A stretch of DNA of 64,000 bases from Clostridium_AD sp050717635 (GTDB lineage Bacteria; Bacillota; Clostridia; Clostridiales; Clostridiaceae), in the NCBI RefSeq assembly GCF_050717635.1, contig NZ_JBOITO010000042.1:1-64000 (forward strand), written 5' to 3'. Every line of letters begins with the position of its first letter. The first letter of the stretch is position 1. The position numbers were made by a program, and so were the translations under genes. The notes beneath the pieces are model-generated. The model worked only from the letters and a program-made list of their open reading frames with translations. It had not been told where the DNA came from and did not search any database. Below, piece after piece: positions 54,619 through 62,600 of this stretch.

Positions 54619-55137
54619 TTGGATACTATGAGAATGATAAAATTGGCTCAAAAGGGAGATGATGACGCTTTTTATGAACTCCTAAGTCAACGAAAAAGTC
54701 AGCTTTATAAAACTGCCTTTGCTTATGTTAAAAACAAAGAAGAGGCTATGGATATTGTCAGTGAGACAGTTTATAAGGCTTATATATCGATTAAAAAGCT
54801 AAAAGAGCCAAGTTTATTTAATACATGGTTAACTAGGATACTTATTAATACATCGCTGGACTCTATAAATAAAAATAGTAAACTTGTATCCTTTGAGGAA
54901 AATGTAAAATCTGATACTTTGATAACTACAGCGAATGATGAAGGAATAATTGATATTAAGGTTGCAGTTGACAGGTTACAAGGAAAATATAAAACAATCG
55001 TAATATTAAAGTATTTTCATGATTTGACTTTGGTGGAAATAGCAAAGACACTGCAATGTCCACTTGGAACTGTTAAAACGATGCTTTATAAAGCACTTGG
55101 GGAACTTAGACTAGATTTAAAGGAGGAGTTATTATGA
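54619..55137 (+). CDS. ECF-type RNA polymerase sigma factor
   Basis: About 172 residues. Sigma2 region (DDAFYELL, TAFAYVKNKEEAMDIVSETVYKAY, then KLKEPSLFNTWLTRILIN) and sigma4 region (KYKTIVILKYFHDLTLVEIAKTLQC and GTVKTMLYKAL). Closest in style to SigV-like ECF factors. TTG 54619 is chosen because GGAGGA lies seven bases before it and the sigma2 domain begins right after; an in-frame GTG 42 bases upstream has no site. Ends in ATGA overlap with its anti-sigma-like partner. Confidence 0.9.
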   Translation: MDTMRMIKLAQKGDDDAFYELLSQRKSQLYKTAFAYVKNKEEAMDIVSETVYKAYISIKKLKEPSLFNTWLTRILINTSLDSINKNSKLVSFEENVKSDTLITTANDEGIIDIKVAVDRLQGKYKTIVILKYFHDLTLVEIAKTLQCPLGTVKTMLYKALGELRLDLKEELL

Positions 55138-57320
55138 AAAGTGATAAAATGAATGAGCTGAAAAAAGAATATGATAATACAGAGGTTCCAAAAGAGTTGG
55201 ATTTAGCTATAGAAAACGGTATAAAAAAAGGGCGAGATTATAAGAGGAAACGTGCGGTGAAACCACTTACAATAATAGCAGCAGGTATTGTTTTAGCATT
55301 TGGGGTTAATTCAATGGCAAACCGCCTTATTACTAGTGATGCGCCACTTATTGCAGTAAAATCTAGTATAGCACTACCAACTGTGGGGTCATCTGAAAAT
55401 CTTCAGAAATTGCTAAAGACTTACATTGATCAAAATGATGGCAGGATATATGGTTTTGCTAGAGATGAATCATTACCTATGATGAAAGAGAGTGCAAAAG
55501 CTGAATCAAGCAGTATAGATAGTGGCAGAGCAGGAGTTTCAGCCAATAAAGATGCACGCGCCAATGCTGCTACAGACCATTCAGGAACAAATCTTCAGGT
55601 TGAAGGGGTAGACGAGGAAGATTTGGTGAAAACAGATGGAGAATATATATTTAAGGTTAATTCTCAAAAAATTATAAATATTATAAAAACAGATGCAGAT
55701 TCCAATATGGAGGACGTAAACAATATTACCTTTGATGATAATTATAATGTAAATGGCATTTTCTTAAGGGAAAATATATTGGTAGTCGTTGGCAATAGCT
55801 ATCAAAATATAGGTATACAGAATAGTGACCAAAATAGGAAATCAATTATGAGGCCATCGTCTCAGGTTACAAAGGTTATAAGTTATAATGTATCTAATAA
55901 AAAAAATATTAAAAAAGTAAGAGACATTGAAATAGACGGGTTTTACAACTCAGCTAGAATGATTGGGTCAAGAGTGTATATTATTACAAATAAAAATCTG
56001 AATAATATAGGTAATGTTAAGCAAGATGCAAATATAGGTAAGGTTTATTATAAAGATAGTGCGGTTGGTACTGGCAAGAACCTTATTGATTTTAATAAAA
56101 TAAATTACCTACCTGATTCAGTTGAGCCAAATTATATAATGGTGGCAGCTTTCAATGTTTACGATAATAAAGAAAAAGTGAATGTTAGCACAATTCTAGG
56201 CTCGGGAAATAGTATATACTCCTCGGATAAGAATTTGTATATAGCAGGTAACAAGTGGACTCAGAATAAAAAAAATAATGGAACCATAAGTACTATACTT
56301 TATAAATTTGCTTATGAGGATACAGGTGTGAAATTTGTAGCTAAAGGTGAAGTGCCAGGTACTATCACGAACCAGTTTTCTATGGATGAAAAAGACGATT
56401 ACTTTAGAATTGCTACAACTGAATACAATTATTCTAATGTATGGCCAATGGCTTTAGAAGAATCTACAACATCAAGTGTTTCTCCTGATAAACAAAACAG
56501 TAGTGTTCAACCAGAAAATCAAATTAGTAATAATCTTTATGTAATGGATAAAGAGATGAAAGTAGTAGGTAAGCTTAAAGGACTTGCTAATGGAGAACAA
56601 ATCTATTCCGTTAGATTTATTGGCGATAGGGCATATATAGTTACCTTTATGCTTATGGATCCACTATTTGTAATAGATTTAAAGAATCCAATTAGTCCAA
56701 AGGTTTTGGGTGAATTAAAGATACCAGGATTCAGCAATTACTTGCATCCTTATGACGAGACGCATTTAATAGGCTTTGGAATGGATACTAATGTGATTAA
56801 TGAGGGTGGTGAGGATAGAGCGCAAACTAAGGGCATAAAAATCGCAATCTTTGATGTAAGTAATGTAGCTAAACCAGTTCAGCAGTTTATGACAACAATA
56901 GGTGGTGCAGGTACTTATTCAGAGGTGTTAAACAACCATAAGGCACTGCTTTTCTCTAAGGGGAAAAATCTACTAGCACTTCCTGTTTATGAAAATGACT
57001 ATAATAGTAAAACTAATACTTCACAAGAGGGATATCAAGGAGCTTATATCTATAATATTGATTTAGTAAATGGTATAAAGCTAAAAGGAAGAATAACACA
57101 CAATGGTGAAGTAAAGAACTCAATGTTTGATGGTCAGTATTTTGTAGAGAGAATTATATATATAAAGGATACTTTATATACATTATCAAATGGTTTAATA
57201 AAAGCCAATGACCTAAATACACTGAAGGAAAAATCGAAGCTAAAGTTAAAGACTTTTGATTATTCGAAAGTTTATCCCACAGATGGAGGAGTTAGGTATA
57301 TAGCGCCTATGTTAGATTAA
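55134..57320 (+). CDS. Anti-sigma-like membrane protein with secreted beta-propeller
   Basis: 728 residues. A short cytoplasmic N-terminus (1-42: MNELKKEYDNTEVPKELDLA) resembles the N-terminus of RsiV/DUF3298-type anti-sigma proteins. Then comes one membrane helix (about 43-65) and a large extracellular part. After a low-complexity Ser/Ala linker (about 105-150), the NLQVEGVDEEDLVKTDGEYI motif opens the C-terminal beta-propeller family domain that runs to the end. Overlaps the sigma-factor gene by 4 bases. Likely holds the sigma factor until the propeller senses an envelope signal (inference). Confidence 0.82.
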   Translation: MKSDKMNELKKEYDNTEVPKELDLAIENGIKKGRDYKRKRAVKPLTIIAAGIVLAFGVNSMANRLITSDAPLIAVKSSIALPTVGSSENLQKLLKTYIDQNDGRIYGFARDESLPMMKESAKAESSSIDSGRAGVSANKDARANAATDHSGTNLQVEGVDEEDLVKTDGEYIFKVNSQKIINIIKTDADSNMEDVNNITFDDNYNVNGIFLRENILVVVGNSYQNIGIQNSDQNRKSIMRPSSQVTKVISYNVSNKKNIKKVRDIEIDGFYNSARMIGSRVYIITNKNLNNIGNVKQDANIGKVYYKDSAVGTGKNLIDFNKINYLPDSVEPNYIMVAAFNVYDNKEKVNVSTILGSGNSIYSSDKNLYIAGNKWTQNKKNNGTISTILYKFAYEDTGVKFVAKGEVPGTITNQFSMDEKDDYFRIATTEYNYSNVWPMALEESTTSSVSPDKQNSSVQPENQISNNLYVMDKEMKVVGKLKGLANGEQIYSVRFIGDRAYIVTFMLMDPLFVIDLKNPISPKVLGELKIPGFSNYLHPYDETHLIGFGMDTNVINEGGEDRAQTKGIKIAIFDVSNVAKPVQQFMTTIGGAGTYSEVLNNHKALLFSKGKNLLALPVYENDYNSKTNTSQEGYQGAYIYNIDLVNGIKLKGRITHNGEVKNSMFDGQYFVERIIYIKDTLYTLSNGLIKANDLNTLKEKSKLKLKTFDYSKVYPTDGGVRYIAPMLD

Positions 57321-57357
57321 CAAATTGTAAGTGTTTTAGGTATTTTAATTATCCAAG

Positions 57358-57394
57358 AAATAACCGTACATTTTTAATTTATGCACGGTTATTT
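57358..57394. terminator. Hairpin after the beta-propeller gene
   Basis: AAATAACCGTAC pairs with GCACGGTTATTT (one mismatch). T-run is short, so termination is only probable. Confidence 0.5.
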
Positions 57395-57519
57395 GATATT
57401 GAAAAAGTTATATTGTTTATTAATTCAATAGATAAAAAAGTAATAATGTTTAACGGGTCAAAAGGATGGGAGTTTAATATTCAAACAAAAGGGAAAAACG
57501 AACACACTATTTTACTTGC

Positions 57520-57948
57520 TTACCTGCTCACATAAGACTTGAATATTTTAACTATATCCTCCAAGTTATTATTATATTTTAAAATATGCTGGAGTAATTC
57601 TTCATATTTAGGCTCCTTGTATCTATGTGAAATTCTATTTCTGATAAGCCTGGATTTTTCAAGAAATGTATAGGTATCTTCTTTTATAACTCCACTTTCT
57701 TTCAATATTACTAGACTCTCATGTAGTGTTATTCCTATTCTATACTTTTTTATTTCTTTAAGAACAATAGAGCAAAAGTCTTCTAATATGGTATGGAAGC
57801 TAACAAATAATTGTCTTAAACTTGATTTGGATAATTTAATGATTAGTGCATCATCTTTTCTACTCTCTAATACATCTAAGCATTCATTTATATCAGCAAT
57901 ACATTCTTGCATGTCTTCTATTATTTTTACTAATCTTTCTTGGTTCAT
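57520..57948 (-). CDS. hepT: HepT-like RNase toxin (DUF86/HEPN)
   Basis: 142-residue all-helical HEPN protein. The toxin motif RX4HXY is intact in RNRISHRY (about 106-113), the RNase site and the tyrosine that the partner antitoxin modifies. Start ATG overlaps the stop of the upstream antitoxin gene by four bases (ATGA). Order is antitoxin then toxin. AGGGGGA before the ATG. Confidence 0.88.
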   Translation of the reverse strand: MNQERLVKIIEDMQECIADINECLDVLESRKDDALIIKLSKSSLRQLFVSFHTILEDFCSIVLKEIKKYRIGITLHESLVILKESGVIKEDTYTFLEKSRLIRNRISHRYKEPKYEELLQHILKYNNNLEDIVKIFKSYVSR

Positions 57949-58364
57949 AATAAGACGTCCCCCTTTCTGAAATGAATAAAGTTCTCATTTTCTCTATATA
58001 TTTTATCAGTTTCATCATATAAGTTTTCTAAAGATTTACATTTATCTTTAGTATAGACTACCTTACCAGTATTCAAAATACTTATCTTAACGAATAAATC
58101 TAGGGCTTCGCTTCTCAAATCTAAAATATCTATTTCCCTATTTAAAAGATTTTCTAATAATAACTCTAAGTCTAATATATTTTCTAATTCAATTTCTTTA
58201 TCAGCTAGAAGGGCTAAGTCAACATCTGATTCTTGATTGAAGTCATCATTAGTTATACTTCCAAACATTACTAAAGTTGTAATATTATTTTTATTTATAA
58301 AATCAGTTACTTCTTTAGAGTTTAAATTTTCTATTATTTTATCTTTACCATATAATTTACTCAT
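57945..58364 (-). CDS. mntA: MntA-like nucleotidyltransferase antitoxin
   Basis: 139-residue minimal nucleotidyltransferase. Motif GSX10DXD is exact: GSITNDDFNQESDVD (about 35-49), with a third acidic residue in EIDILDL. MntA-type antitoxins silence HepT by transferring AMP units to the tyrosine of its RX4HXY motif. Preceded by GGGTGAT; a dispersed repeat lies 35 bases upstream and may contribute the 5' leader. Confidence 0.88.
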   Translation of the reverse strand: MSKLYGKDKIIENLNSKEVTDFINKNNITTLVMFGSITNDDFNQESDVDLALLADKEIELENILDLELLLENLLNREIDILDLRSEALDLFVKISILNTGKVVYTKDKCKSLENLYDETDKIYRENENFIHFRKGDVLL

Positions 58365-58398
58365 TTATAATCACCCACTTTACATTAATTATAAATCA

Positions 58399-58427
58399 AG
58401 TGCCACCCACGTGGCAAGTGGCAAGTT
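58399..58427. repeat. Dispersed GTGCCAC/GTGGCAAG repeat, copy C
   Basis: AGTGCCACCCACGTGGCAAG then TGGCAAGTT, between mntA and rsgA on the minus strand. Confidence 0.85.
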
Positions 58428-58446
58428 TAAAATATAAAAAGTAGAA

Positions 58447-59505
58447 TTAAAGACCTCTAAACTTGTGGTCTATATATTTCTTGCTTTTTTTATTCCCAGC
58501 TATTCTGGTTATGTCATTTTGCTTTTTCTCAATCATTATACTTTCCTTCTGTAGAGTTAAATAACTTTTAAGTCTCTTTTCATCAATAATGCCATCTTCA
58601 AGAGCTTTTTTTATGGCACAATCTGGTTCTTTTTTATGCATACAATCTGAGAATCTACACTTAGATGCTAATGCTTCTATATCCTCAAAGGCTTCGCTTA
58701 TACCCTCAGTGCCACCCCATAGCTGCAATTCTCTCATTCCTGGGGTATCTATCATAATAGCACCATTATCTAAAATAAACATTTCTCTAGAGGTTGAAGT
58801 GTGTCTTCCTCTATCATCATCCGCGCGAACTTCCTTTGTTTCTTGAACCGTTTCTCCGGCTAGGTAATTGAGTAAGGTGGATTTTCCAACACCTGAAGAA
58901 CCAAGTAATGCAATTGTTATGCCAGGCTTCAAATACTGACTTAAATCATCCATACCCCTATTATCAATTGCACTTACTATATGAATTGGTACGCCAACGG
59001 CTACTTTTTCTGTTTCTCTTAGTTTTTCGTCTAAATCTACACATAAATCAGCCTTACTAAGCAAAATAACTGGACTTGCGCCACTCTCTAAGGCTATAAT
59101 CAAATATCTCTCTATTCTTCTTACATTAAAATCTTTATTTAAGGAATTAACAAGAAAAATTGTATCTATATTTGAAGCAACAATTTGTTCTTTAGTATTA
59201 GTTCCTGCAACCTTTCTTGAAAACTTGCTTTTTCTAGGAAGAACTTTATGAATAGTAGCTCTCATTTCTGAAGGTCTAAGACTTACTACCACAAAGTCTC
59301 CTACTGAAGGAAATTCCTCTCCATCCATTGTCTCATGTCTTAGTTTACCTGATATCTCTGAAAGCATCTCTCCGTGCTCTGTATAAAGTTTATAAATATG
59401 CTTATGCTCTGCGAAAACTCTTGCTACGCTATAACCATCTTCTATAAGAGTGTCAAATTCCTCCTTATAAAATTCTTCCCATCCTAATTGTTTTAAACTA
59501 TAAAT
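58447..59505 (-). CDS. rsgA: Ribosome small-subunit GTPase RsgA, apparent ATT start
   Basis: Circularly permuted GTPase that checks late 30S maturation. OB-fold at about 45-100, NSLNKD (G4), LLSKADL, GSSGVGKSTLL (G1, P-loop), DTPGMREL (G3) and a C-terminal zinc motif CRFSDCMHKKEPDC. The first ATG (59367) would cut off conserved LKQLGWEEFYKEEF and ARVFAEHKHIY, which continue upstream in the same frame. That frame is closed by TAG at 59520. With AGGAGAGG at 59519-59512, the ATT at 59505 (six bases on) is the only sensible start, giving 352 residues, normal for the family. Confidence 0.9.
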   Translation of the reverse strand: MYSLKQLGWEEFYKEEFDTLIEDGYSVARVFAEHKHIYKLYTEHGEMLSEISGKLRHETMDGEEFPSVGDFVVVSLRPSEMRATIHKVLPRKSKFSRKVAGTNTKEQIVASNIDTIFLVNSLNKDFNVRRIERYLIIALESGASPVILLSKADLCVDLDEKLRETEKVAVGVPIHIVSAIDNRGMDDLSQYLKPGITIALLGSSGVGKSTLLNYLAGETVQETKEVRADDDRGRHTSTSREMFILDNGAIMIDTPGMRELQLWGGTEGISEAFEDIEALASKCRFSDCMHKKEPDCAIKKALEDGIIDEKRLKSYLTLQKESIMIEKKQNDITRIAGNKKSKKYIDHKFRGL

Positions 59506-59517
59506 AAAAATCCTCTC

Positions 59518-59808
59518 CTATGCATTTAATTTTAATTTCTCATTATTCATATTAAAAATAATCTTTCTAATGCTATCCTCTGATAGATTATAAATTTCTG
59601 TAAGTGTTATAATTTTGGTTCCGGCTTTATAAGATTTGTATATCGCTAAATTCCGCTTACGTAGAAGCTTTCGAGTACCATTATTTTCACCCCAAGCACT
59701 GCGAACATTATCCTCTTTTGGAATATATAATATTTCTCCTTGAATATACTTTTGCAGTTCCTTTAAAAGTGCCGATGGCAGTATATCTTTTCCGTTTTTG
59801 TAACACAA
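59518..59808 (-). CDS. CD3324-family / Mor-like DNA-binding protein
   Basis: 96-residue small protein. LLKELQKYIQGEILYIPKED at the start, WGENNGTR, and a C-terminal helix-turn-helix (LTEIYNLSEDSIRKIIF). This is the pattern of CD3324-family proteins related to Mor activators. A TTG at 59808 follows GAGGAGG at proper distance and suits the family N-terminus; an ATG 27 bases upstream lies before that site. Probably a regulator; 12 bases from the rsgA start, so one transcript. Confidence 0.78.
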   Translation of the reverse strand: MCYKNGKDILPSALLKELQKYIQGEILYIPKEDNVRSAWGENNGTRKLLRKRNLAIYKSYKAGTKIITLTEIYNLSEDSIRKIIFNMNNEKLKLNA

Positions 59809-59866
59809 TATAAAATTCCTCCTCTTTATTTTCAATGTAATTCAATATTGATTTAAAACTTATCAT
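59708..59866 (-). CDS. Short overlapping ORF, possible leader peptide
   Basis: 52 codons with an excellent AAGGAGG eight bases before the ATG (59866). It overlaps the first 101 bases of the CD3324-family gene in another frame and contains that gene's ribosome binding site. It resembles no family. It may couple translation to the downstream gene, or be the remnant of an earlier N-terminus after a frameshift. Confidence 0.4.
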   Translation of the reverse strand: MISFKSILNYIENKEEEFYIVLQKRKRYTAIGTFKGTAKVYSRRNIIYSKRG

Positions 59867-59941
59867 TGAAACCACCTCCTTGTATTTATTAGTAAGATAA
59901 ACAGTTATTAACTGCCAAACCACTTTATTTTTCCATATAAA

Positions 59942-59976
59942 AATCCCGTGGATATAAAAACCATCCACGGGAATAT
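59942..59976 (-). terminator. Terminator-like hairpin in the leader
   Basis: CCCGTGGAT pairs with ATCCACGGG; on the minus strand it is followed by ATTTTTATAT. A second small hairpin (CACGA/TCGTG then T6) lies just before it at about 59991-60014. Confidence 0.7.
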
Positions 59977-60240
59977 TAAAAAAGGCAATAAAAAATACAC
60001 GATAACTTCGTGCATTCTGCCAAACTTTAAATTCTATTTAACGTTTCAGATGACGGTTATTAATTAAATTTCGAAAGCACAGAAAATAAAGGGTCAATAA
60101 GCCCCATTTCATATTTTATAGGTATATTATAAAAACTTTACTATAAAATTTTATACTGCTTTCGAACAATATTTAGTTATAGGTTAAGCACCTCAAAAGC
60201 TACGATTAAATTTATCATATAAAAACATCTCCTTCATCTG
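59977..60240 (-). promoter_or_regulatory. Structured leader with mini-ORF upstream of the CD3324/rsgA operon
   Basis: Reading on the minus strand: GAAGGAGATG ribosome site, a 13-codon ORF (60218-60177, peptide MINLIVAFEVLNL), a 97-base block closed by 10-bp perfect inverted repeats (TTCGAAAGCA at 60070-60079, complement at 60157-60166), then two terminator-like hairpins. Leader peptide, alternative stems and terminators together suggest attenuation control. Function inferred only from layout. Confidence 0.5.
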
Positions 60241-60311
60241 AATTATTTTTAATTAAATTAACTATTCACACAACATAATTTTATTACAAAAGTATATTTA
60301 TGTCAACTGTT

Positions 60312-60359
60312 GGTGCCACCCCAATAAAAATTGGGAAACCACCTGGCAAGTGGTAAGTT
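60312..60359. repeat. Dispersed GTGCCAC/GTGGCAAG repeat, copy D (expanded)
   Basis: GGTGCCACC, an inserted small hairpin (CCAATAAAAATTGG), then ACCTGGCAAGTGGTAAGTT. On the minus strand it lies within a 24-codon ORF (60377-60303) with its own AAGGGAGG. Confidence 0.75.
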
Positions 60360-60642
60360 GATATATAAAGGAGACATAATGCCTCCCTTATATTTACTGG
60401 TAAACTTTTAACCTTTTATTAGGTCAAAAGCCACCTCCTAGTTATGATCAATATTACCATCTCCTTTCACAAAGATTACCGGTTAAATATATTATTACAT
60501 AACATGAGATGGAATCTCAAGATAAAGAATTATTATAATTGTTTTTTAGTATAAGTAGAATATCATTTAATTTGAGATACTAATATTAAGCATCTTTGTC
60601 TTAGACGTTTAAATTTTAAAATTCACGGAGGAGGAAATTATC
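60360..60642. other. Intergenic region
   Basis: AT-rich stretch holding a partial hairpin after the repeat (ATATAAAGGAG with CTCCCTTATAT), several ribosome-site-like blocks on the minus strand with only tiny ORFs, and the leader of the small gene at 60643. Nothing else was recognised. Confidence 0.4.
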
Positions 60643-60801
60643 ATGAACAAAAGTGTTAATGGAGGAAAATTTGTTAATATGGCAAGAGTAGGTAACTATA
60701 CCAAAAATGCAGTAGAAAATTTTGAAGAAAATATTGTGGGTCAAAAGGATTATCTAGAGAAGGTTAAGGATGATGAGACATCTAAGACACCTAAAAAATA
60801 G
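60643..60801 (+). CDS. Small 52-residue protein, unknown
   Basis: Hydrophilic peptide beginning MNKSVNGGKFVNMARVGN and ending in a Lys-rich tail. Strong GGAGGAGG before the ATG and a terminator straight after the stop support a real gene. No family recognised; no membrane segment or signal peptide. Confidence 0.7.
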   Translation: MNKSVNGGKFVNMARVGNYTKNAVENFEENIVGQKDYLEKVKDDETSKTPKK

Positions 60802-60820
60802 AATTGTCATAGTATAAAAG

Positions 60821-60850
60821 AAGCTCACGCCTAAGGGCGTGAGCTTTTCA
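60821..60850. terminator. Bidirectional terminator
   Basis: AAGCTCACGCC pairs with GGCGTGAGCTT around TAAG, then TT. Lies between the small gene and the convergent DUF1287 gene. Confidence 0.9.
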
Positions 60851-61534
60851 GTTGAACTTCCATCTATAATGGGCATGGATAGGGGCTGTAAACCAAGAAA
60901 GTTTCATAGTAGAAGCATGAGGTTTTGTATTATGAATAACGTAGGGAATCCCATTTTTATCTCTCTTATTAGAAATAATACCAACATGTTCATATCCCTT
61001 TGTAAATACCACAATATCACCAGGTTGCCATTCTATTAAATTTTCAGCATTTCTAGATTTAATTTCAGTGGTTAAACTAAGGCAGTGTCTACTAAAATAT
61101 ACATCTTGATTAGGCACACGCCTAAAATCAATGTTAGGGTCTGGCGTGCCTTGCACTCTCAAATAGAGTTTAGTATTACTACTTATATCTTTATCAATAA
61201 GATTTTTTAAATTTATGTTAGCAGCTTTAAAACCTCTCCAAATCACATCAGTGCACACCCCTTCACTATCTGGAGGAAACCCGCCGCTATAATAGTTACT
61301 TTCATATTTTGTTTTATTAAGTACTTCATTATACGCACCGTTCACTACATCTAATGTATCGGCGATCCCGTTTTTGTTGTTATCTATTTTAGAAAACTTT
61401 TCAGGTACCACAAATTTTGGTTTAAAAATATTTATAACATACTCATTTATAATAGCTTTATAAGGTATATATTTATATGCAAAAGTTAATATTAAAAATA
61501 TAATTATCAAAATTAAAATATGTTTTTTCTTCAT
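60848..61534 (-). CDS. DUF1287 secreted/anchored cysteine-peptidase-like protein
   Basis: 228 residues with an N-terminal signal anchor (about 5-24). A DUF1287 domain follows: IADTLDVVNGAYNE, GVCTDVIWRGF with the conserved Cys, and QPGDIVVF then HVGIISN with the conserved His. The arrangement resembles NlpC/P60-type cell-wall hydrolases, so an extracellular amidase role is possible. TGGTGAT before the ATG. Confidence 0.85.
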   Translation of the reverse strand: MKKKHILILIIIFLILTFAYKYIPYKAIINEYVINIFKPKFVVPEKFSKIDNNKNGIADTLDVVNGAYNEVLNKTKYESNYYSGGFPPDSEGVCTDVIWRGFKAANINLKNLIDKDISSNTKLYLRVQGTPDPNIDFRRVPNQDVYFSRHCLSLTTEIKSRNAENLIEWQPGDIVVFTKGYEHVGIISNKRDKNGIPYVIHNTKPHASTMKLSWFTAPIHAHYRWKFN

Positions 61535-61741
61535 TTTATCACCATCCCAGTTATTTTATAATTATACCATTTATATTTACATAATAATACAACATAATGA
61601 TCGATGTAGCCTTTTAGTATAATAAAACATCTAGGTTTACTGTAAATTATTCTTGATAAATTTATAAAGCATTGATATTATTAATGGATTAGGTTATTAG
61701 ATAACTTCGTCAAAAATCAATATCAAAAGGAGTTTAAATTT

Positions 61742-62590
61742 ATGAATGAATTACTTAAAGCAATCCAGCATAATAACGGTGAATTTCCGGAAGAACAATT
61801 AAAGGAAATAATAAATCGTAAGGAAGAGTTTATCCCTGAATTACTACATATATTAAAAAATGCTATGGAACATTATGAAGATATTATAGAAGACCGTGAT
61901 TATTTTGCACATATTTATGCGTGTTTCTTGTTGGCACAGTTTAAAGAAGTGAAAAGTATAAGTCTTATTATAGATTTAGTTAGTTTGCCAGATGAAATTC
62001 CAGATGATATGTTTGGTGATCTTCTTACGGAAGAATTACACAAAATCCTTGCATCAGTTTGCGGTGGAGACACCCAATCAATAAAAAGATTAGTTGAAGA
62101 TAGTAGTGTTAATGAATATGTTAGATGTGCTGCTATTAAATCCTTTATTGTTCTTTTGGGAGAGGGCGTTATCTCTCAAAGTGAAGTTGTAGAATACTAT
62201 AAAAGTTTATATGAAGGAAAACTTGAACGAAAATTTTCGCAGGCTTGGAATGAACTTGTGTGTAGTTCGTGTGAAGCTGGGCCTAATGAATTATATGAGT
62301 ATATAAAAAAGGCCTATGAAGATAATTTGGTAGAGGATGATTTTATAGAATTTGAAGAAGTGAATGAGGCTATTAAAATCCATGATAGCGAAAAGTTTCC
62401 GAATCTTAAAAATGAAGGATATGCATTTATTGAGGACACTATAGCTGAGCTTGGGTGCTGGGTGTGTTTTAGAAAAGATACTGCTAAGGATAAGCCTCAA
62501 CATATTATGCAAAGTAGTAAATCTAACAAAGGTAAAAAGAAAAATAAAAAGAAGCAAGTAAAAGCTACTAAAAAGAAACAAAGAAAATAA
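61742..62590 (+). CDS. DUF1186 domain protein
   Basis: 282-residue soluble helical-repeat protein. Early ITxxxxEFPEEQLKEII pattern and YEDIIEDRDYFAHIYACFLLAQF are typical of DUF1186. The last 30 residues are almost all Lys with Ser/Asn/Gln, a basic tail that might bind nucleic acid. Function unknown. AAAAGGAG site. Confidence 0.82.
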   Translation: MNELLKAIQHNNGEFPEEQLKEIINRKEEFIPELLHILKNAMEHYEDIIEDRDYFAHIYACFLLAQFKEVKSISLIIDLVSLPDEIPDDMFGDLLTEELHKILASVCGGDTQSIKRLVEDSSVNEYVRCAAIKSFIVLLGEGVISQSEVVEYYKSLYEGKLERKFSQAWNELVCSSCEAGPNELYEYIKKAYEDNLVEDDFIEFEEVNEAIKIHDSEKFPNLKNEGYAFIEDTIAELGCWVCFRKDTAKDKPQHIMQSSKSNKGKKKNKKKQVKATKKKQRK

Positions 62591-62600
62591 TAGAAATATT

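Noticed and set aside
59518..59808. Prophage remnant because of the Mor-like DNA-binding protein
   Set aside because: No other phage gene, integrase or attachment site is nearby; CD3324-type proteins are ordinary chromosomal genes in clostridia.
51675..60359. CRISPR array from the recurring GTGGCAAG element
   Set aside because: Copies are 2-4 kb apart, unequal in length, with genes between them, and no cas gene is present.
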